Shown here in pieces: positions 47,030 to 59,627 of a DNA stretch of 64,000 nt (position 1 is its first letter; each line of letters starts with the position of its first letter). This DNA comes from Inia geoffrensis (Eukaryota > Chordata > Mammalia > Artiodactyla > Iniidae), in the NCBI GenBank assembly GCA_036417435.1, contig JAZAQT010000883.1, positions 62,001 to 126,000 of the forward strand, read 5' to 3'. Position numbers and translations under genes: made by a program. The notes under the pieces are model-generated. The model worked only from the letters and a program-made list of their open reading frames with translations, was not told where the DNA came from and searched no databases.

Positions 47030-48037
47030 GAATGGGGATTGATTAGGGTACAGGTTAGTGTACGGCAATGGCTTAGGGTTAGCATACGTTAGAGGGCATG
47101 GGTTAGTTTTGATGTACTGGTTAAAATTAGGACAGTGGTGAGGGTGAAGTTTCGGGTGAGTGTCATGGTTAGGTTTCAGGTTAGGGTTAGGGTTAGGGAA
47201 TGGAGAGGGATTAGGGTACAGGTTAGGGTACCGCTGCGGTTTAGTGTTAGCGTACATGTGAGGGCACAAGTTAGTCTTGGTGTCCTGGTTAAGATTAGGT
47301 CACGGGTGAAGGTAAGGCTTCGGGTGATGGTCAGGGTTAGGATTCGGGTTAGGGTTAGGGTTAAGGAATGCAGAGGGATTAGGGTACAGCTTAGGGTACG
47401 ACAGTGCTTAAGGGTTAGCGTTCGTGTGAGGGCAAGTGTTAGTGTTAGTGTCCTGGTTAAGATTAGGGCACGGGTGAGGGTAAGGCTTCGGGTGAGGCTC
47501 AGGGTTAGGATTCGTGTTAGGGTTAGGGGTAAGGAATGCAGAGGGATTAGGGTACAGCTTAGGGTACGACAGTGCTTAAGGGTTAGCGTTCGTGTGAGAA
47601 CAAGGGTTAGTGTTAGTGTCCTGGTTAAGATTAGGGCACAGGTGTGGGTAAGGCTTCAGGTGAGGGTCCGGGTTAGTATTCGGGTTAGGGTTAGGGTTAT
47701 GGAATGGGGAGGGATTAGGGTACAGTTTAGGGTACGACGACGATTAAGGGTGGGCGTATGTGTGAGGGCACGAGTTAGTGTTGGGGTCCTGGTTAAGATT
47801 AGGGCATGGGTGAGGGTAAGGTTTCGGGTGAGGGTCAGGGATAGAATTCAGGTTAGGGTTAGTGTTAGGGAATGGGGAGATATTAGGGCACAGTTTAGGG
47901 TACCACAACGCTTAAGGTTTAGCATACGTGTGAGGTCACTAGTTAGTGTTAGTGTACTGCTTACGATTAGGGCACGGGTGAGGGTAAGGTCTCGGAAGAG
48001 GGTCACGTTAAGGGTTAGGGTTAGGGTTAGGGTTAGG
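47030..48037 (+). repeat. HOR unit 38: 6-mer C-D-H-H-A-B
   Basis: 1008 bp. Two consecutive H-type monomers (47366, 47534); E, F and G are missing. Confidence 0.92.
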
Positions 48038-49045
48038 GAATAGGGATTGATTAGGGTACAGGTTAGGGTACGACAATGGCATAGGGTTAGCGTACGTTAG
48101 AGGGCATGGGTTAGTGTTGATGTACTGGTTAAAATTAGGACACGGGTGAGGGTAAAGTTTCGGGTGAGTGTCATGGTTAGGTTTCAGGTTAGGGTTATGG
48201 TTAGGGAATGGAGAGGGATTAGGGTATAGGTTAGGGTACCGCTGCGGTTTAGTGTTAGCGTACGTGTGAGGGCACGAGTTAGTCTTGGTGTCCTGGTTAA
48301 GATTAGGGCACGGGTGAGGGTTAGGCTTCGGGTGAGGGTCAGGGATAGGATTCGTGTTAGGGTTAAGGTTAAGGAATGCAGAGGGATTAGGGTACAGCTT
48401 AGGGTACGACAGTGCTTAAGGGTTAGTGTTCGTGTGAGGGCAAGTGTTAGTGTTAGTGTCCTGGTTAAGATTAGGGTACGGGTGAGGGTAAGGCTTCGGG
48501 TGAGGGTCAGGGATAGGATTCGTGTTAGGGTTAGGGTTAAGGAATGCAGAGGGATTAGGGTACAGCTTAGGGTACGACAGTGCTTAAGGGTTAGTGTTCG
48601 TGTGAGGGCAAGGGTTAGTGTTAGTGTCCTGGTTAAGATTAGGGCACGGGTGAGGGTAAGGCTTCAGGTGAGGGTCAGGGTTAGGATTCGGGTTAGGGTT
48701 AGGGTTAGGGAATGGGGAGGGATAAGGGTACAGTTTAGGGTACGACAACGATTAAGGGTTAGCGTACGTGTGAGGGCATGAGTTAGTGTTGGTGTCCTGG
48801 TTAAGATTAGGGCACGGGTGAGGGTAAGGTTTCGGGTGAGTGTCAGGGATAGAATTCGGGTTAGGGTTAGGGTTAGGGAATGGGGAGATATTAGGGCACA
48901 GTTTAGGGTACCACAACGCTTAAGGTTTAGCATACGTGTGAGGTCACTAATTAGTGTTATTGTACTGCTTACGATTAGGGCACGGGTGAGGGTAAGGCCT
49001 CGGAAGTGGGTCACGTTAAGGGTTAGGGTTAGGGTTAGGGTTAGG
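48038..49045 (+). repeat. HOR unit 39: 6-mer C-D-H-H-A-B
   Basis: 1008 bp; same order as unit 38. The C monomer begins GAATAGGG. The D end and first H end share GGGATAGGATTCGTG, which suggests local copying of one monomer. Confidence 0.92.
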
Positions 49046-50389
49046 GAATGGGGATTGATTAGGGTACAGGTTAGGGTACGGCAATGGCTTAGGGTTAGCG
49101 TACGTTAGAGGGCATGGGTTAGTGTTGATGTACTGGTTAAAATTAGGACAGGGGTGAGGGTAAAGTTTTGGGTGAGTGTCATGGTTAGGTTTCAGGTTAG
49201 GGTTAGGTTTAGGGAATCGAGAGGGATTAGGGTACAGGTTAGGGTACCGCTGCGGTTTAGTGTTAGCGTACGTGTGAGGGCACGAGTTAGTCTTGGTGTC
49301 CTGGTTAAGATTAGGGCACGGGTGAGGTTAAGGCTTCGGGTGAGGGTCAGGGTTAGGATTCGGTTTAGGGTTAGGGTTAGGGAATGGAGAGGAATTAGGG
49401 TACATGTTAGGGTACGACAATGCTTAAGGGTTAGCGTAAGTGTGAGGGCACGAGTTAGTGTTGGTGTACTGGTTAAGACAAAGGCACTTATGAGGGTAAG
49501 GGCTCGGAAAAGGGTCACGTTCAGGGTTTCGCTTAGGGTTAGGGATAGGGAATGAGGAGGGATTAGGGTACAGTTTAGGGTACGACAATGCTTGACTGTT
49601 AACGTACGTTTGAGAGCATGAGGTAGTGTTTGTGTACTGGTTAAGTTTAGGGCATTGGTTAGGGTAGGGCATCGGACGTGGGTCAGGTTTAGGGATAGGG
49701 TTAGGGTTAGGGTTAAGGAATGGGGAGGGATTAGGGTACAATTTAGGGTACGACAACGCTTAAGGTTTAGCGTACGTGTGAGGGCACGAGTTAGTGTTGG
49801 TGTCCTGGTTAAGATTAGGGCACGGGTGAGGGTAAGGCTTCGGGTGAGGGTCAGGGTTAGGATTCGTGTTAGGGTTAGTGTTAAGGAATGCAGAGTGATT
49901 AGGGTACAGCTTAGGGTACGACAGTGTTTAAGGGTTAGCGTTCGTGTGAGGGCAAGTGTTAGTGTTAGTGTCCTGGGTAAGATTAGGGCATGGGTGAGGG
50001 TAAGGCTTCAGGTGAGGGTCACGGTTAGGATTCGGGTTAGGGTTAGGGTTAGGGAATGGGGAGGGATTAGGGTACAGTTTAGGGTACGACAACGATTAAG
50101 GGTTAGCGTACGTGTGAGGGCACGAGTTAGTGTTGCTGTCCTGGTTAAGATTAGGGCACGGGTGAGGGTAAGGTTTCGGGTGAGGGTCAGGTATAGAATT
50201 CGGGTTAGGGTTAGGGTTAGGGAATCGGGAGATATTAGGGCACAGTTTAGGGTACCACAACGCTTAAGGTTTAGCGTACGTGTGTGGTCACTAGTTAGTG
50301 TTAGTGTACTGCCTACGATTAGGGCACAGGTGAGGATAAGGCCTCGGAAGAGGGTCACGTTAAGGGTTAGGGTTAGGGTTAGGGTTAGG
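49046..50389 (+). repeat. HOR unit 40: 8-mer C-D-E-F-G-H-A-B
   Basis: 1344 bp. First copy with F marker CATCGGACGTGGG and C marker ACAGGGGTGAGGG. F has GCTTGACTGTTAACG. Confidence 0.92.
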
Positions 50390-51733
50390 GAATGGGGATT
50401 GATTAGGGTACAGGTTAGGGTACGGCAATGGCTTAGGGTTTGCGTACGTTAGAGGGCATGAGTTAGTGTTGATGTACTGGTTAAAATTAGGACACGGGTG
50501 AGGGTAAAATTTCGGGTGAGTGTCATGGTTAGGTTTCAGGTTAGGGTTAGGGTTAGGGAATGGAGAGGGATTAGTGTACAGGTTAGGGTACCGCTGCGGT
50601 TTAGTGTTAGCGTACGTGTGAGGGCACGAGTTAGTCTTGGTGTTCTGGTTAAGATTAAGGCACGGGTGAGGGTAAGGCTTCGGGTGAGGGTCAGGGTTAG
50701 GATTCGGGTTAGCGTTAGGGTTAAGGAATGGAGAGGGATTAGGGTACAGGTTACGGTACGACAATGCTTAAGGGTTAGCGTAAGTGTGAGGGCACGAGTT
50801 AGTGTTGGTGTACTGGTTAAGACAAGGACACCGATGAGGGTAAGGCCTCGGAAAAGGTTCACGTTCAGGATTTCGATTAGGGTTAGGGTTAGGGAATGGG
50901 GAGGGATTAGGGTACAGGATAGGGTACGACAATGCTTACAGGTTAACGTACGTTTTTGGGCATGAGTTAGTGTTTGTGTACTGGTTAAGATTAGGGCATT
51001 GGTTAGGGTAGGACATCGGAAGTGGGTTAGGTTTAGGGATGGGGTTTGGATTAGGGTTAAGGAATGGAGAGGGATTAGGGTACAATTTAGGGTACGACAA
51101 CGCTTAAGGTTTAGCGTACGTGTGAGGGCACGAGTTAGTGTTGGTGTCCTGGTTAAGATTAGGGCACGGGTGAGGGTAAGGCTTCGGGTGAGGGTCAGGG
51201 TAAGGATTCGTGGTAGGGTTAGGGTTAAGGAATGCAGAGGGATTAGGGTACAGCTTAGGGTACGACAGTGCTTAAGGGTTAGCGTTCGTGTGAGGTCAAG
51301 TGTCAGTGTTAGTGTCCTGGTTAAGATTAGGGCACGGGTGAGGGTAAGGCTTCAGGAGAGGGTCAGAGTTAGGATTCGGGTTAGGGTTAGGCTTAGGGAA
51401 TGGGGAGGGATTAGGGTACAGTTTAGGGTACGACAACGATTAAGGGTTAGCGTACGTGTGAGGGCACGAGTTAGTGTTGGTGTCCTGGTTAAGATTAGGG
51501 CACGGGTGAGAGTAAGGTTTCGGGTGAGGGTCAGAGATAGAATTCGGGTTAGGGTTAGGGTTAGGGAATGGGGAGATATTAGGGCACAGTTTAGGGTACC
51601 ACAACGCTTAAGGTTTAGCGTACATGTGAGGTCACTAGTTAGTGTTAGTGTACTGCTTACGATTAGGCCACGGGTGAGGGTAAGGCCTCGGAAGAGGGTC
51701 ACGTTAAGGGTTAGGGTTTGGGTTAGGGTTAGG
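50390..51733 (+). repeat. HOR unit 41: 8-mer C-D-E-F-G-H-A-B
   Basis: 1344 bp. C, D and F revert to the unit 34-37 subfamily (GGTTAGCGTTAGGG, TTTTTGGGC), so two subfamilies alternate here. Confidence 0.92.
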
Positions 51734-52741
51734 GAATGGGGATTGATTAGGGTACAGGTTAGGGTACGGCAATGGCTTAGGGTTAGCATACGTTAGAGGG
51801 CATGGGTTAGTGTTGATGTACTGGTTAAAATTAGGACACCGGTGTGGGTAAAGTTTCCGGTGAGTGTCATGGTTAGGTTTCAGGTTAGGGTTAGGGTTAG
51901 GGAATGGAGAGGGATTAGGGTACAGGTTAGGGTACGACAATGCTTAAGGGTTAGCGTAAGTGTGAGGGCACGAGTTAGTGTTGGTGTACTGGTTAAGACA
52001 AAGGCACCTATGAGGGTAAGGCCTCGGAAAAGGGTCACGTTCAGGGTTTCGCTTAGGGTTAGGGTTAGGGAATGGGGAGGGATTAGGGTACAGGTTAGGG
52101 TACGACAATGCTTAAGGGTTAACGTACGTTTGAGGGCATGAGGTAGTGTTTGTGTACTGGTTATGATTAGGGCATTGGTTAGGGTAGGGCATCGGACGTG
52201 GGTCAGGTTTAGGGATGGGGTTAGGGTTAGGGTTAAGGAATGGGGAGGGATTAGGGTACAATTTAGGGTACGACAACGCTTAAGGTTTAGCGTACGTGTG
52301 AGGGCACGTGTTAGTGTTGGTGTCCTGGTTAAAATTAGGGCACGGGTGAGGGTAAGGCTTCGGGTGAGGGTCAGGGTTATGATTCGTGTTAGGGTTAGGG
52401 TTAAGGAATTCAGAGGGATTAGGGTACAGCTTAGGGTACGACAGTGCTTAAGGTTTAGCGTTCGTGTGAGGGCAAGTGTTAGTGTTAGTGTCCTGGTTAA
52501 GATTAGGGCACGGGTGAGGGTAAGGCTTCAGGTGAGGGTCAGGTTTAGGATTCGGGTTAGGGTTAGGGTTAGGGAATGGGGAGGGATTAGGGTACAGTTT
52601 AGGGTACGACAACGATTAAGTGTTAGCGTACGTGTGAGGTCACTAGTTAGTGTTAGTGTACTGCTTAAGATTAGGGCATGGGTGAGGGAAAGGCCTCGGA
52701 AGAGAGTCACGTTAAGGGTTAGGGTTAGGGTTAGGGTTAGG
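51734..52741 (+). repeat. HOR unit 42: 6-mer C-E-F-G-H-A/B
   Basis: 1008 bp. D is absent (C to E at 51902). The last monomer (52574) has an A front and a B back, switching near GTACGTGTGAGG. Confidence 0.92.
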
Positions 52742-54085
52742 GAATGGGGATTGATTAGGGTACAGGTTAGGGTACGGCAATGGCTTAGGGTTAGCGTACG
52801 TTAGAGGGCATGGGTTAGTGTTGATGTACTGGTTAAAATTAGGACAGGGGTGAGGGTAAAGTTTTGGGTGAGTGTCATGGTTAGGTTTCAGGTTAGGGTT
52901 AGGTTTAGGGAATGGAGAGGAGTTAGGGTACAGGTTAGGGTACCGCTGCGGTTTAGTGTCAGCGTACGTGTGAGGGCACGAGTTAGTCTTGGTGTCCTGG
53001 TTAAGATTAGGGCACGGGTGAGGGTAAGGCTTCGGGTGAGGGTCAGGGTTAGGATTCGGGTTAGGGTTAGGGTTAGGGAATGGAGAGGGATTAGGGTACA
53101 GGTTAGGGTACGACAATGCTTAAGGGTTAGCCTAAGTGTGAGAGCAAGAGTTAGTGTTGGTGTACTGGTTAAGACAAGGGCACCGATGAGGGTAAGGCCT
53201 CAGAAAAGGGTCACGTTCAGGGTTTTGCTTAGGGTTAGGGTTAGGGAATGGGGAGGGATTAGGGTACAGGATATGGTACGACAATGCTTAAGGGTTAACG
53301 TACGTTTGAGGGCATGAGTTAGTGTTTGTGTACTGGTTAAGATTAGGGCATTGGTTAGGGTATGGCTTCGGACGTGGGTCAGGTTTAGGGATGGGGTTAG
53401 GGTTAGGGTTAAGGAATGGGGAGGGATTAGGGTACAATTTAGGGTACGACAACGCTTAAGGTTTAGCGTACGTGTGAGAGCACGAGTTATTGTTGGTGTC
53501 CTGGTTAAGATTAGGGCACGGGTGAGGGTAAGACTTCGGGTGAGGGTCAGAGTTAGGATTCGTGTTAGGGTTAGGGTTAAGGAATGCAGAGGGATTAGGG
53601 TACAGCTTAGGGTACGACAGTGCTTAAGGGTTAGCCTTCGTGTGAAGGCAAGGGTTAGTGTTAGTGTCCTGGTTAAGATTAGGGCACGGGTGAGGGTAAG
53701 GTTTCAGGTGAGGGTCAGGGTTAGGATTCGGGTTAGGGTTAGGGTTAGGGAATGGGGAGGGATTAGGGTACAGTTTAGGGTACGACAACGATTAAGGTTT
53801 AGCGTACATGTGAGGGCACGAGTTAGTGTTGGTGTCCTGGTTAAGATTAGGGCACGGGTGAGGGTAAGGTTTCGGGTGAGGGTCAGCGATAGAATTCGGG
53901 TTAGGGTTAGGGTTAGGGAATGGGGAGATATTAGGGCACAGTTTAGGGTACCACAACGCTTAAGGTTTAGCGTACGTGTGATGTCACTAGTTAGTGTTAG
54001 TGTACTGCTTACGATTAGGGCACGGGTGAGGGTAAGGCCTCGGAAGAGGGTCACGTTAAGGGTTAGGGTTAGGGTTAGGGTTAGG
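52742..54085 (+). repeat. HOR unit 43: 8-mer C-D-E-F-G-H-A-B
   Basis: 1344 bp, regular. F has CTTCGGACGTGGG. E has CCTCAGAAAAGGG, shared with unit 44. Confidence 0.93.
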
Positions 54086-55933
54086 GAATGGGGATTGAAT
54101 AGGGTACAGGTTAGGGTACGGCAATGGCTTAGGGTTAGCGTACGTTAGAGGGCATGGGTTAGTGTTGATGTACTGGTTAAAATTAGGACATGGGTGAGGG
54201 TAAAGTTTCGGGTGAGTGTCATGGTTAGGTTTCAGGTTAGGGTTAGGGTTAGGGAATGGAGAGGGATTAGGGTACAGGTTAGGGTACCGCTGCGGTTTAG
54301 TGTTAGCGTACGTGTGAGGGCACGAGTTAGTCTTGGTGTCCTGGTTAAGATTAGGGCACGGGTGAGGGTAAGGCTTCGGGTGAGGGTCAGGGTTAGGATT
54401 CGAGTTAGGGTTAGGGTTAGGGAATGGAGAGGGATTAGGGTACAGGTTAGGGTACGACAATGCTTAAGGGTTAGCCTAAGTGTGAGGGCACGAGTTAGTG
54501 TTGGTGTACTTGTTAAGAGAAGGGCACCGATGAGGGTAAGGCCTCAGAAAAGGGTCACGTTCAGGGTTTCGCTTAGGGTTAGTGTTAGGGAATGGGGAGG
54601 GATTAGGGTACAGGATAGGGTACGACAATGCTTAAGGGTTAACGTACGTTTGAAGGCATGAGTTAGTGTTTGTGTACTGGTTAAGATTAGGGCATTGGTT
54701 AGGGTAGGGCATCGGACGTGGGTCAGGTTTAGGGATGGGTTTAGGGTTAGGGTTAAGGAATGGGGATGGATTAGGGTTTAATTTAGGGTACGACAACGTT
54801 TAAGGTTTAGTGTACGTGTGAGGGCACGAGTTATTGTTGGTGTCCTGGTTAAGACTAGGGCACAGGTGAGGGTAAGGCTTCGGGTGAGGTTCAGGGTTAG
54901 GATTCGTGTTATGGATAGGGTTAAGGAATGCAGAGGGTTTAGGGTACAGCTTAGGGTACGACAGTGCTTAAGGGTTAGTGTTCGTGTGAGGGCAAGGGTT
55001 AGTGTTAGTGTCTTGGTTAAGATTAGGGCACGGGTGAGGGTAAGGCTTCAGGTGAGGGTCAGCGTTAGGATTCGGGTTAGGGTTAGGGTTAGGGAATGGG
55101 GAGGGATAAGGGTACAGTTTAGGGTATGACAACGATTAAGTGTTAGCGTACGTGTGAGGGCACGAGTTAGTGTTGGTGTCCTGGTTAAGATTAGGGCACG
55201 GGTGAGGGTAAGGCTTCGGGTGAGGGTCAGGGTTAGGATTCAGGTTAGGGTTAGGGTTCGGGAATGGAGAGGGATTAGGGTACAGGTTAGGGTACGACAA
55301 TGCTTAAGGGTTAGCGTAAATGTGAGGGCACGAGTTAGTGTTGGTGTACTGGTTAAGACAAGGGCACCGATGAGGGTAAGGCCTCGGAAAAGGGTCACGT
55401 TCAGAGTTTCGCTTAGGGTTAGGGTTTCGGAATGGGGAGGGATTAGGGTACAGGATAGGGTACGAAAATGCTTAAGGGTTAACTTACGTGTGAGGGGATG
55501 AGTTAGCTTTGGTGTCCTGGTTAAGATTAGGGCACGGGTGAGGGTAAGGCTTCAGGTGAGGGTCAGGGTTAGGATTCGGGTTAGGGTTAGGGTTAGGGAA
55601 TGGGGAGGGATTAGGGTACAGTTTAGGGTACGACAACGATTAAGGGTGGGCGTACGTGTGAGGGCACGAGTTAGTGTTGGTGTCCTGGTTAAGATTAGGG
55701 CACGGGTGAGAGTAAGGTTTCGGGTGAGGGTCAGGGATAGAATTCGGTTTAGGGTTAGGGTTAGGGAATGGGGAGATATTAGGGCACAGTTTAGGGTACC
55801 ACAACGCTTAATGTTTAGCGTACATGTGAGGTCACTAGTTAGTGTCAGTGTACTGCTTACGATTAGGGCACGGGTGAGGGAAAGGCCTCGGAAGAGGGTC
55901 ACGTTAAGGGTTAGGGTTTGGGTTAGGGTTAAG
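54086..55933 (+). repeat. HOR unit 44: 11-mer C-D-E-F-G-H-A'-E-F/H-A-B
   Basis: 1848 bp. A second E (55262) and an F/H hybrid (55430) are inserted between A' and a true A. Junctions include the variants GTTCGGGAATGG and GTTTCGGAATGG. Confidence 0.91.
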
Positions 55934-57276
55934 GAATGGGGATTGATTAGGGTACAGGTTAGTGTACGGCAATGGCTTAGGGTTAGCATACGTTAGAGGG
56001 CATGGGTTAGTGTTGATGTACTGGTTAAAATTAGGACAGGGGTAAGGGTAAAGTTTAGGGTGAGTGTCATGGTTAGGTTTCAGGTTAGGGTTAGGGTTAG
56101 GGAATGGAGAAGGATTAGGGTACAGGTTAGGGTACCGCTGCGGTTTAGTGTTAGCGTACATGTGAGGGCACAATTTAGTCTTGGTGTCCTGGTTAAGATT
56201 AGGTCACAGGTGAGGTTAAGGCTTCGGGTGAGGGTCAGGGTTAGGATTCGGGTTAGGGTTAGGGTTCGGGAAAGGAGAGGGTTTAGGGTACAGGTTAGGG
56301 TACGACAATGCTTAAGGGTTAGCTTAAGTGTGAGGGCATGAGTTAGTGTTGGTGTACTGGTTAAGACAAGGGCACCGATGAGGGTAAGGCCTCGGAAAAG
56401 GGTCACGTTCAGGGTTTCGCTTAGGGTTAGGGTTTCGGAATGGGGAGGGATTAGGGTACAGGATAGGGTACGACAATGCTTAAGGGTTAACGTACGTTTT
56501 TGGGCATGAGTTAGTGTTTGTGTACTGGTTAAGATTAGGGCATTGGTTAGGTTAGGGCATTGGAAGTGGGTCAGTTTAGGGATGGGGTTAGGGTTAGGGT
56601 TAAGGAATGGGGAGGGATTAGGGTACAATTTAGGGTACGACAACGCTTAAGGTTTAGCGTACGTGTGAGGGCACGAGTTAGTGTTGGTGTCCTGGTTAAG
56701 ATTAGGGCACGAGTGAGGGTAAGGCTTCGGGTGAGGGTCAGGGTTAGGATTCGTGTTAGGTTTAAGGTTAAGGAATGCAGAGGGATTAGGGTACAGCTTA
56801 GCGTACGACAGTGCTTAAGGGTTAGCGTTCGTGTGAGGGCAAGGGTTAGTGTTAGTGTCCTTGTTAAGATTAGGGCACGGGTGAGGGTAAGGATTCAGGT
56901 GAGGGTCAGGGTTAGTATTCGTGTTAGGGTTAGGGTTAGGGAATGGGGAGGGATTAGGGTACCGTTTAGGGTACGACAACGATTAAGGGTTGGCGTACGT
57001 GTGAGGGCACGAGTTAGTGTTGGTGCCCTGGTTAAGATTAGGGCACGGGTGAGGGTAAGGTTTCGGGTGAGGGTCAGGGATAAAATTCGCGTTAGGGTTA
57101 GGGTTAGGGAATGGGGAGATATTAGGGCACAGTTTAGGGTACCACAACGCTTAAGGTTTAGCGTACGTGTGACGTCACTAGTTAGTGTTAGTGTACTGCT
57201 TACGATTAGGGCACGGGTGAGGGTAAGGCCTCGGAACAGGGTCACGTTATGGGTTAGGGTTAGGGTTAGGGTTAGG
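55934..57276 (+). repeat. HOR unit 45: 8-mer C-D-E-F-G-H-A-B, one base short
   Basis: 1343 bp; F lost one base near 56574 (GTCAGTTTAGG). E starts GAAAGGAGAGGG. A has GATAAAATTC, so the usual GAATTC is lost. Confidence 0.92.
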
Positions 57277-58452
57277 GAATGGGGATTGACTAGGGTACAG
57301 TTTACAGTACGGCAATGGTTTAGGGTTAGCGTACGTTAGAGGGCATGGGTTAGTGTTGATGTACTGGTTAAAATTAGGACAGGGGTGAGGGTAAAGTTTT
57401 GGGTGAGGGTCATGGTGAGGTTTCAGGTTAGGGTTAGGGTTAGGGAATGGAGAGGGATTAGGGTACAGTTTAGGGTACCGCTGCGGTTTAGTGTTAGCGT
57501 ACGTGTGAGGGCACGAGTTAGTCTTGGTGTCCTGGTTAAGATTAGGGCACGGGTGAGGGTAAGGGTTCGGGTGAGGGTCAGGTTTAGGATTCGGGTTAGG
57601 GTTAGGGTTAGCGAATGGAGAGGGATTAGGGTACAGGTTAGGGTACGACAATGGTTAAGGGTTAGCGTAAGTGTGAGGGCACGATTTAGTGTTGGTGTAC
57701 TGGTTAAGACAAGGACACCGATGAGGGTAAGGCCTCGGAAAAGGGTCACGTTCAGGGTTTCGCTTAGGGTTAGGGTTAGGGAATGGGGAGGGATTAGGGT
57801 AGAGGATAGGGTACGACTATGCTTAAAGGTTAACGTACGTTTGAGGGCATGAGTTAGTGTTTGTGTACTGGTTAAGATTAGGGCATTGGTTAGGGTAGGG
57901 CATCGGACGTGGGTCAGGTTTAGGGATGGGGTTAGGGTTAGGGTTAAGGAATGGGGAGGGATTAGGGTATAATTTAGGGTACGACAACGCTTAAGGTTTA
58001 GCGTACGTGTGAGGGCACGAGTTAGTGTTGGTGTCCTGGTTAAGATTAGGGCACGGGTGAGGGTAAGGCTTCGGGAGAGGGTCAGGGTTAGGATTCGGGT
58101 TAGGGTTAGGGTTAGGGAATGGGGAGGGATTAGGGTACAGTTTAGGGTACGACAACGATTAAGGGTGGGCGTACGTGTGAGGGCACGAGTTAGTGTTGGT
58201 GTCCTGGTTAAGATTAGGGCACGGGTGAGAGTAAGGTTTCAGGTGAGGGTCAGCGATAGAATTCGGATTAGGGTTAGGGTTAGGGAATGGGGAGATATTA
58301 GGGCACAGTTTAGGGTGCCATAACGCTTAATGTTTAGCGTACATGTGAGGTCACTAGTTAGTGTTAGTGTACTGCTTACGATTAGGGCACAGGTGAGGGT
58401 AAGGCCTCGGAAGAGGGTCACGTTAAGGGTTAAGGTTTGGGTTAGCGTTAGG
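57277..58452 (+). repeat. HOR unit 46: 7-mer C-D-E-F-G-A-B
   Basis: 1176 bp. Here H, not A, is missing: G (57949) joins A (58117). Confidence 0.92.
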
Positions 58453-59627
58453 GAATGGGGATTGATTAGGGTACAGGTTAGTGTACGGCAATGGCTTAGG
58501 GTTAGCATACGTTAGAGGGCATGGGTTAGTGTTGATGTACTGGTTAAAATTAGGACAGGTGTGAGGGTAAAGTTTCGGGTGAGTGTCATGGTTAGGTTTC
58601 AGGTTAGGGCTGGGTTATGGAATGGAGAGGGATTAGGGTACAGGTTAGGGTACCGCTGCGGTTTAGTGTTAGTGTACATGTGAGGGCACAAGTTAGTCTT
58701 GGTGTCCTGGTTAAGACAACGGCACCGATGAGGGTAAGGCCTCGGAAAAGGGTCACGTTCAGGGTTTCGCTTAGGGTTAGGGTTTCGGAATGGGGAGGGA
58801 TTAGGGTACAGGATAGGGTACGACAATGCTTAAGGGTTAACGTACGTTTTTGTGCATGAGTTAGTGTTTGTGTACTGGTTAAGATTAGGGCATTGCTTAG
58901 GGCAGGGCATCGGAAGTGGGTCAGGTTTAGGGATGGGGTTAGGGTTAGTGTTAAGGAATGGGGAGGGATTAGGGTACAGTTTAGCGTACGATAACGCTTA
59001 AGGTTTAGCGTACGTGTGAGGGCACGAGTTAGTGTTGGTGTCCTGGTTAAGATTAGGGCACAGGTGAGGGTAAGGCTTCGGGTGAGGGTCAGAGTTAGGA
59101 TTCGTGTTAGAGTTAAGGTTAAGGAATGCAGAGGGATTAGGGTACAGCTTAGGGTACGACAGTGCTTAATGGTTAGCGTTCGTGGGAGGGCAAGGGTTAG
59201 TGTTAGTGTCCTGGTTAAGATTAGGGCACGGGTGAGGGTAAGGCTTCAGGTGAGGGTCAGGGATAGGATTCGGGTTAGGGTTAGGGTTAGGGAATGGGGA
59301 GGGATTAGGGTACAGTTTAGGGTACGACAACGATTAAGGGTTGGCGTACGTGTGAGGGCACTAGTTAGTGTTGGTGTCCTGGTTAAGATTAGGGCACGGG
59401 TGAGGGTAAGGTTTCGGGTGAGGGTCAGGGATAGAATTCGGGTTAGGGTTAGGTTTAGGGAATGGGGAGATATTAGGGCAAAGTTTAGGGTACCACAACG
59501 CTTAAGGTTTAGCGTACGTGTGAGGTCACTAGTTAGTGTTAGTGTACTGCTTACGATTAGGGCACGGGTGAGGGTAAGGCCTCGGAAGAGGGTCACGTTA
59601 AGGGTTAGGGTTTGGGTTAGGGTTAGG
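58453..59627 (+). repeat. HOR unit 47: 7-mer C-D/E-F-G-H-A-B, one base short
   Basis: 1175 bp. The C to D/E junction is damaged (GGGCTGGGTTATGG, one base lost near 58611). The D/E hybrid at 58620 switches at GGTTAAGACAA. Confidence 0.91.
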
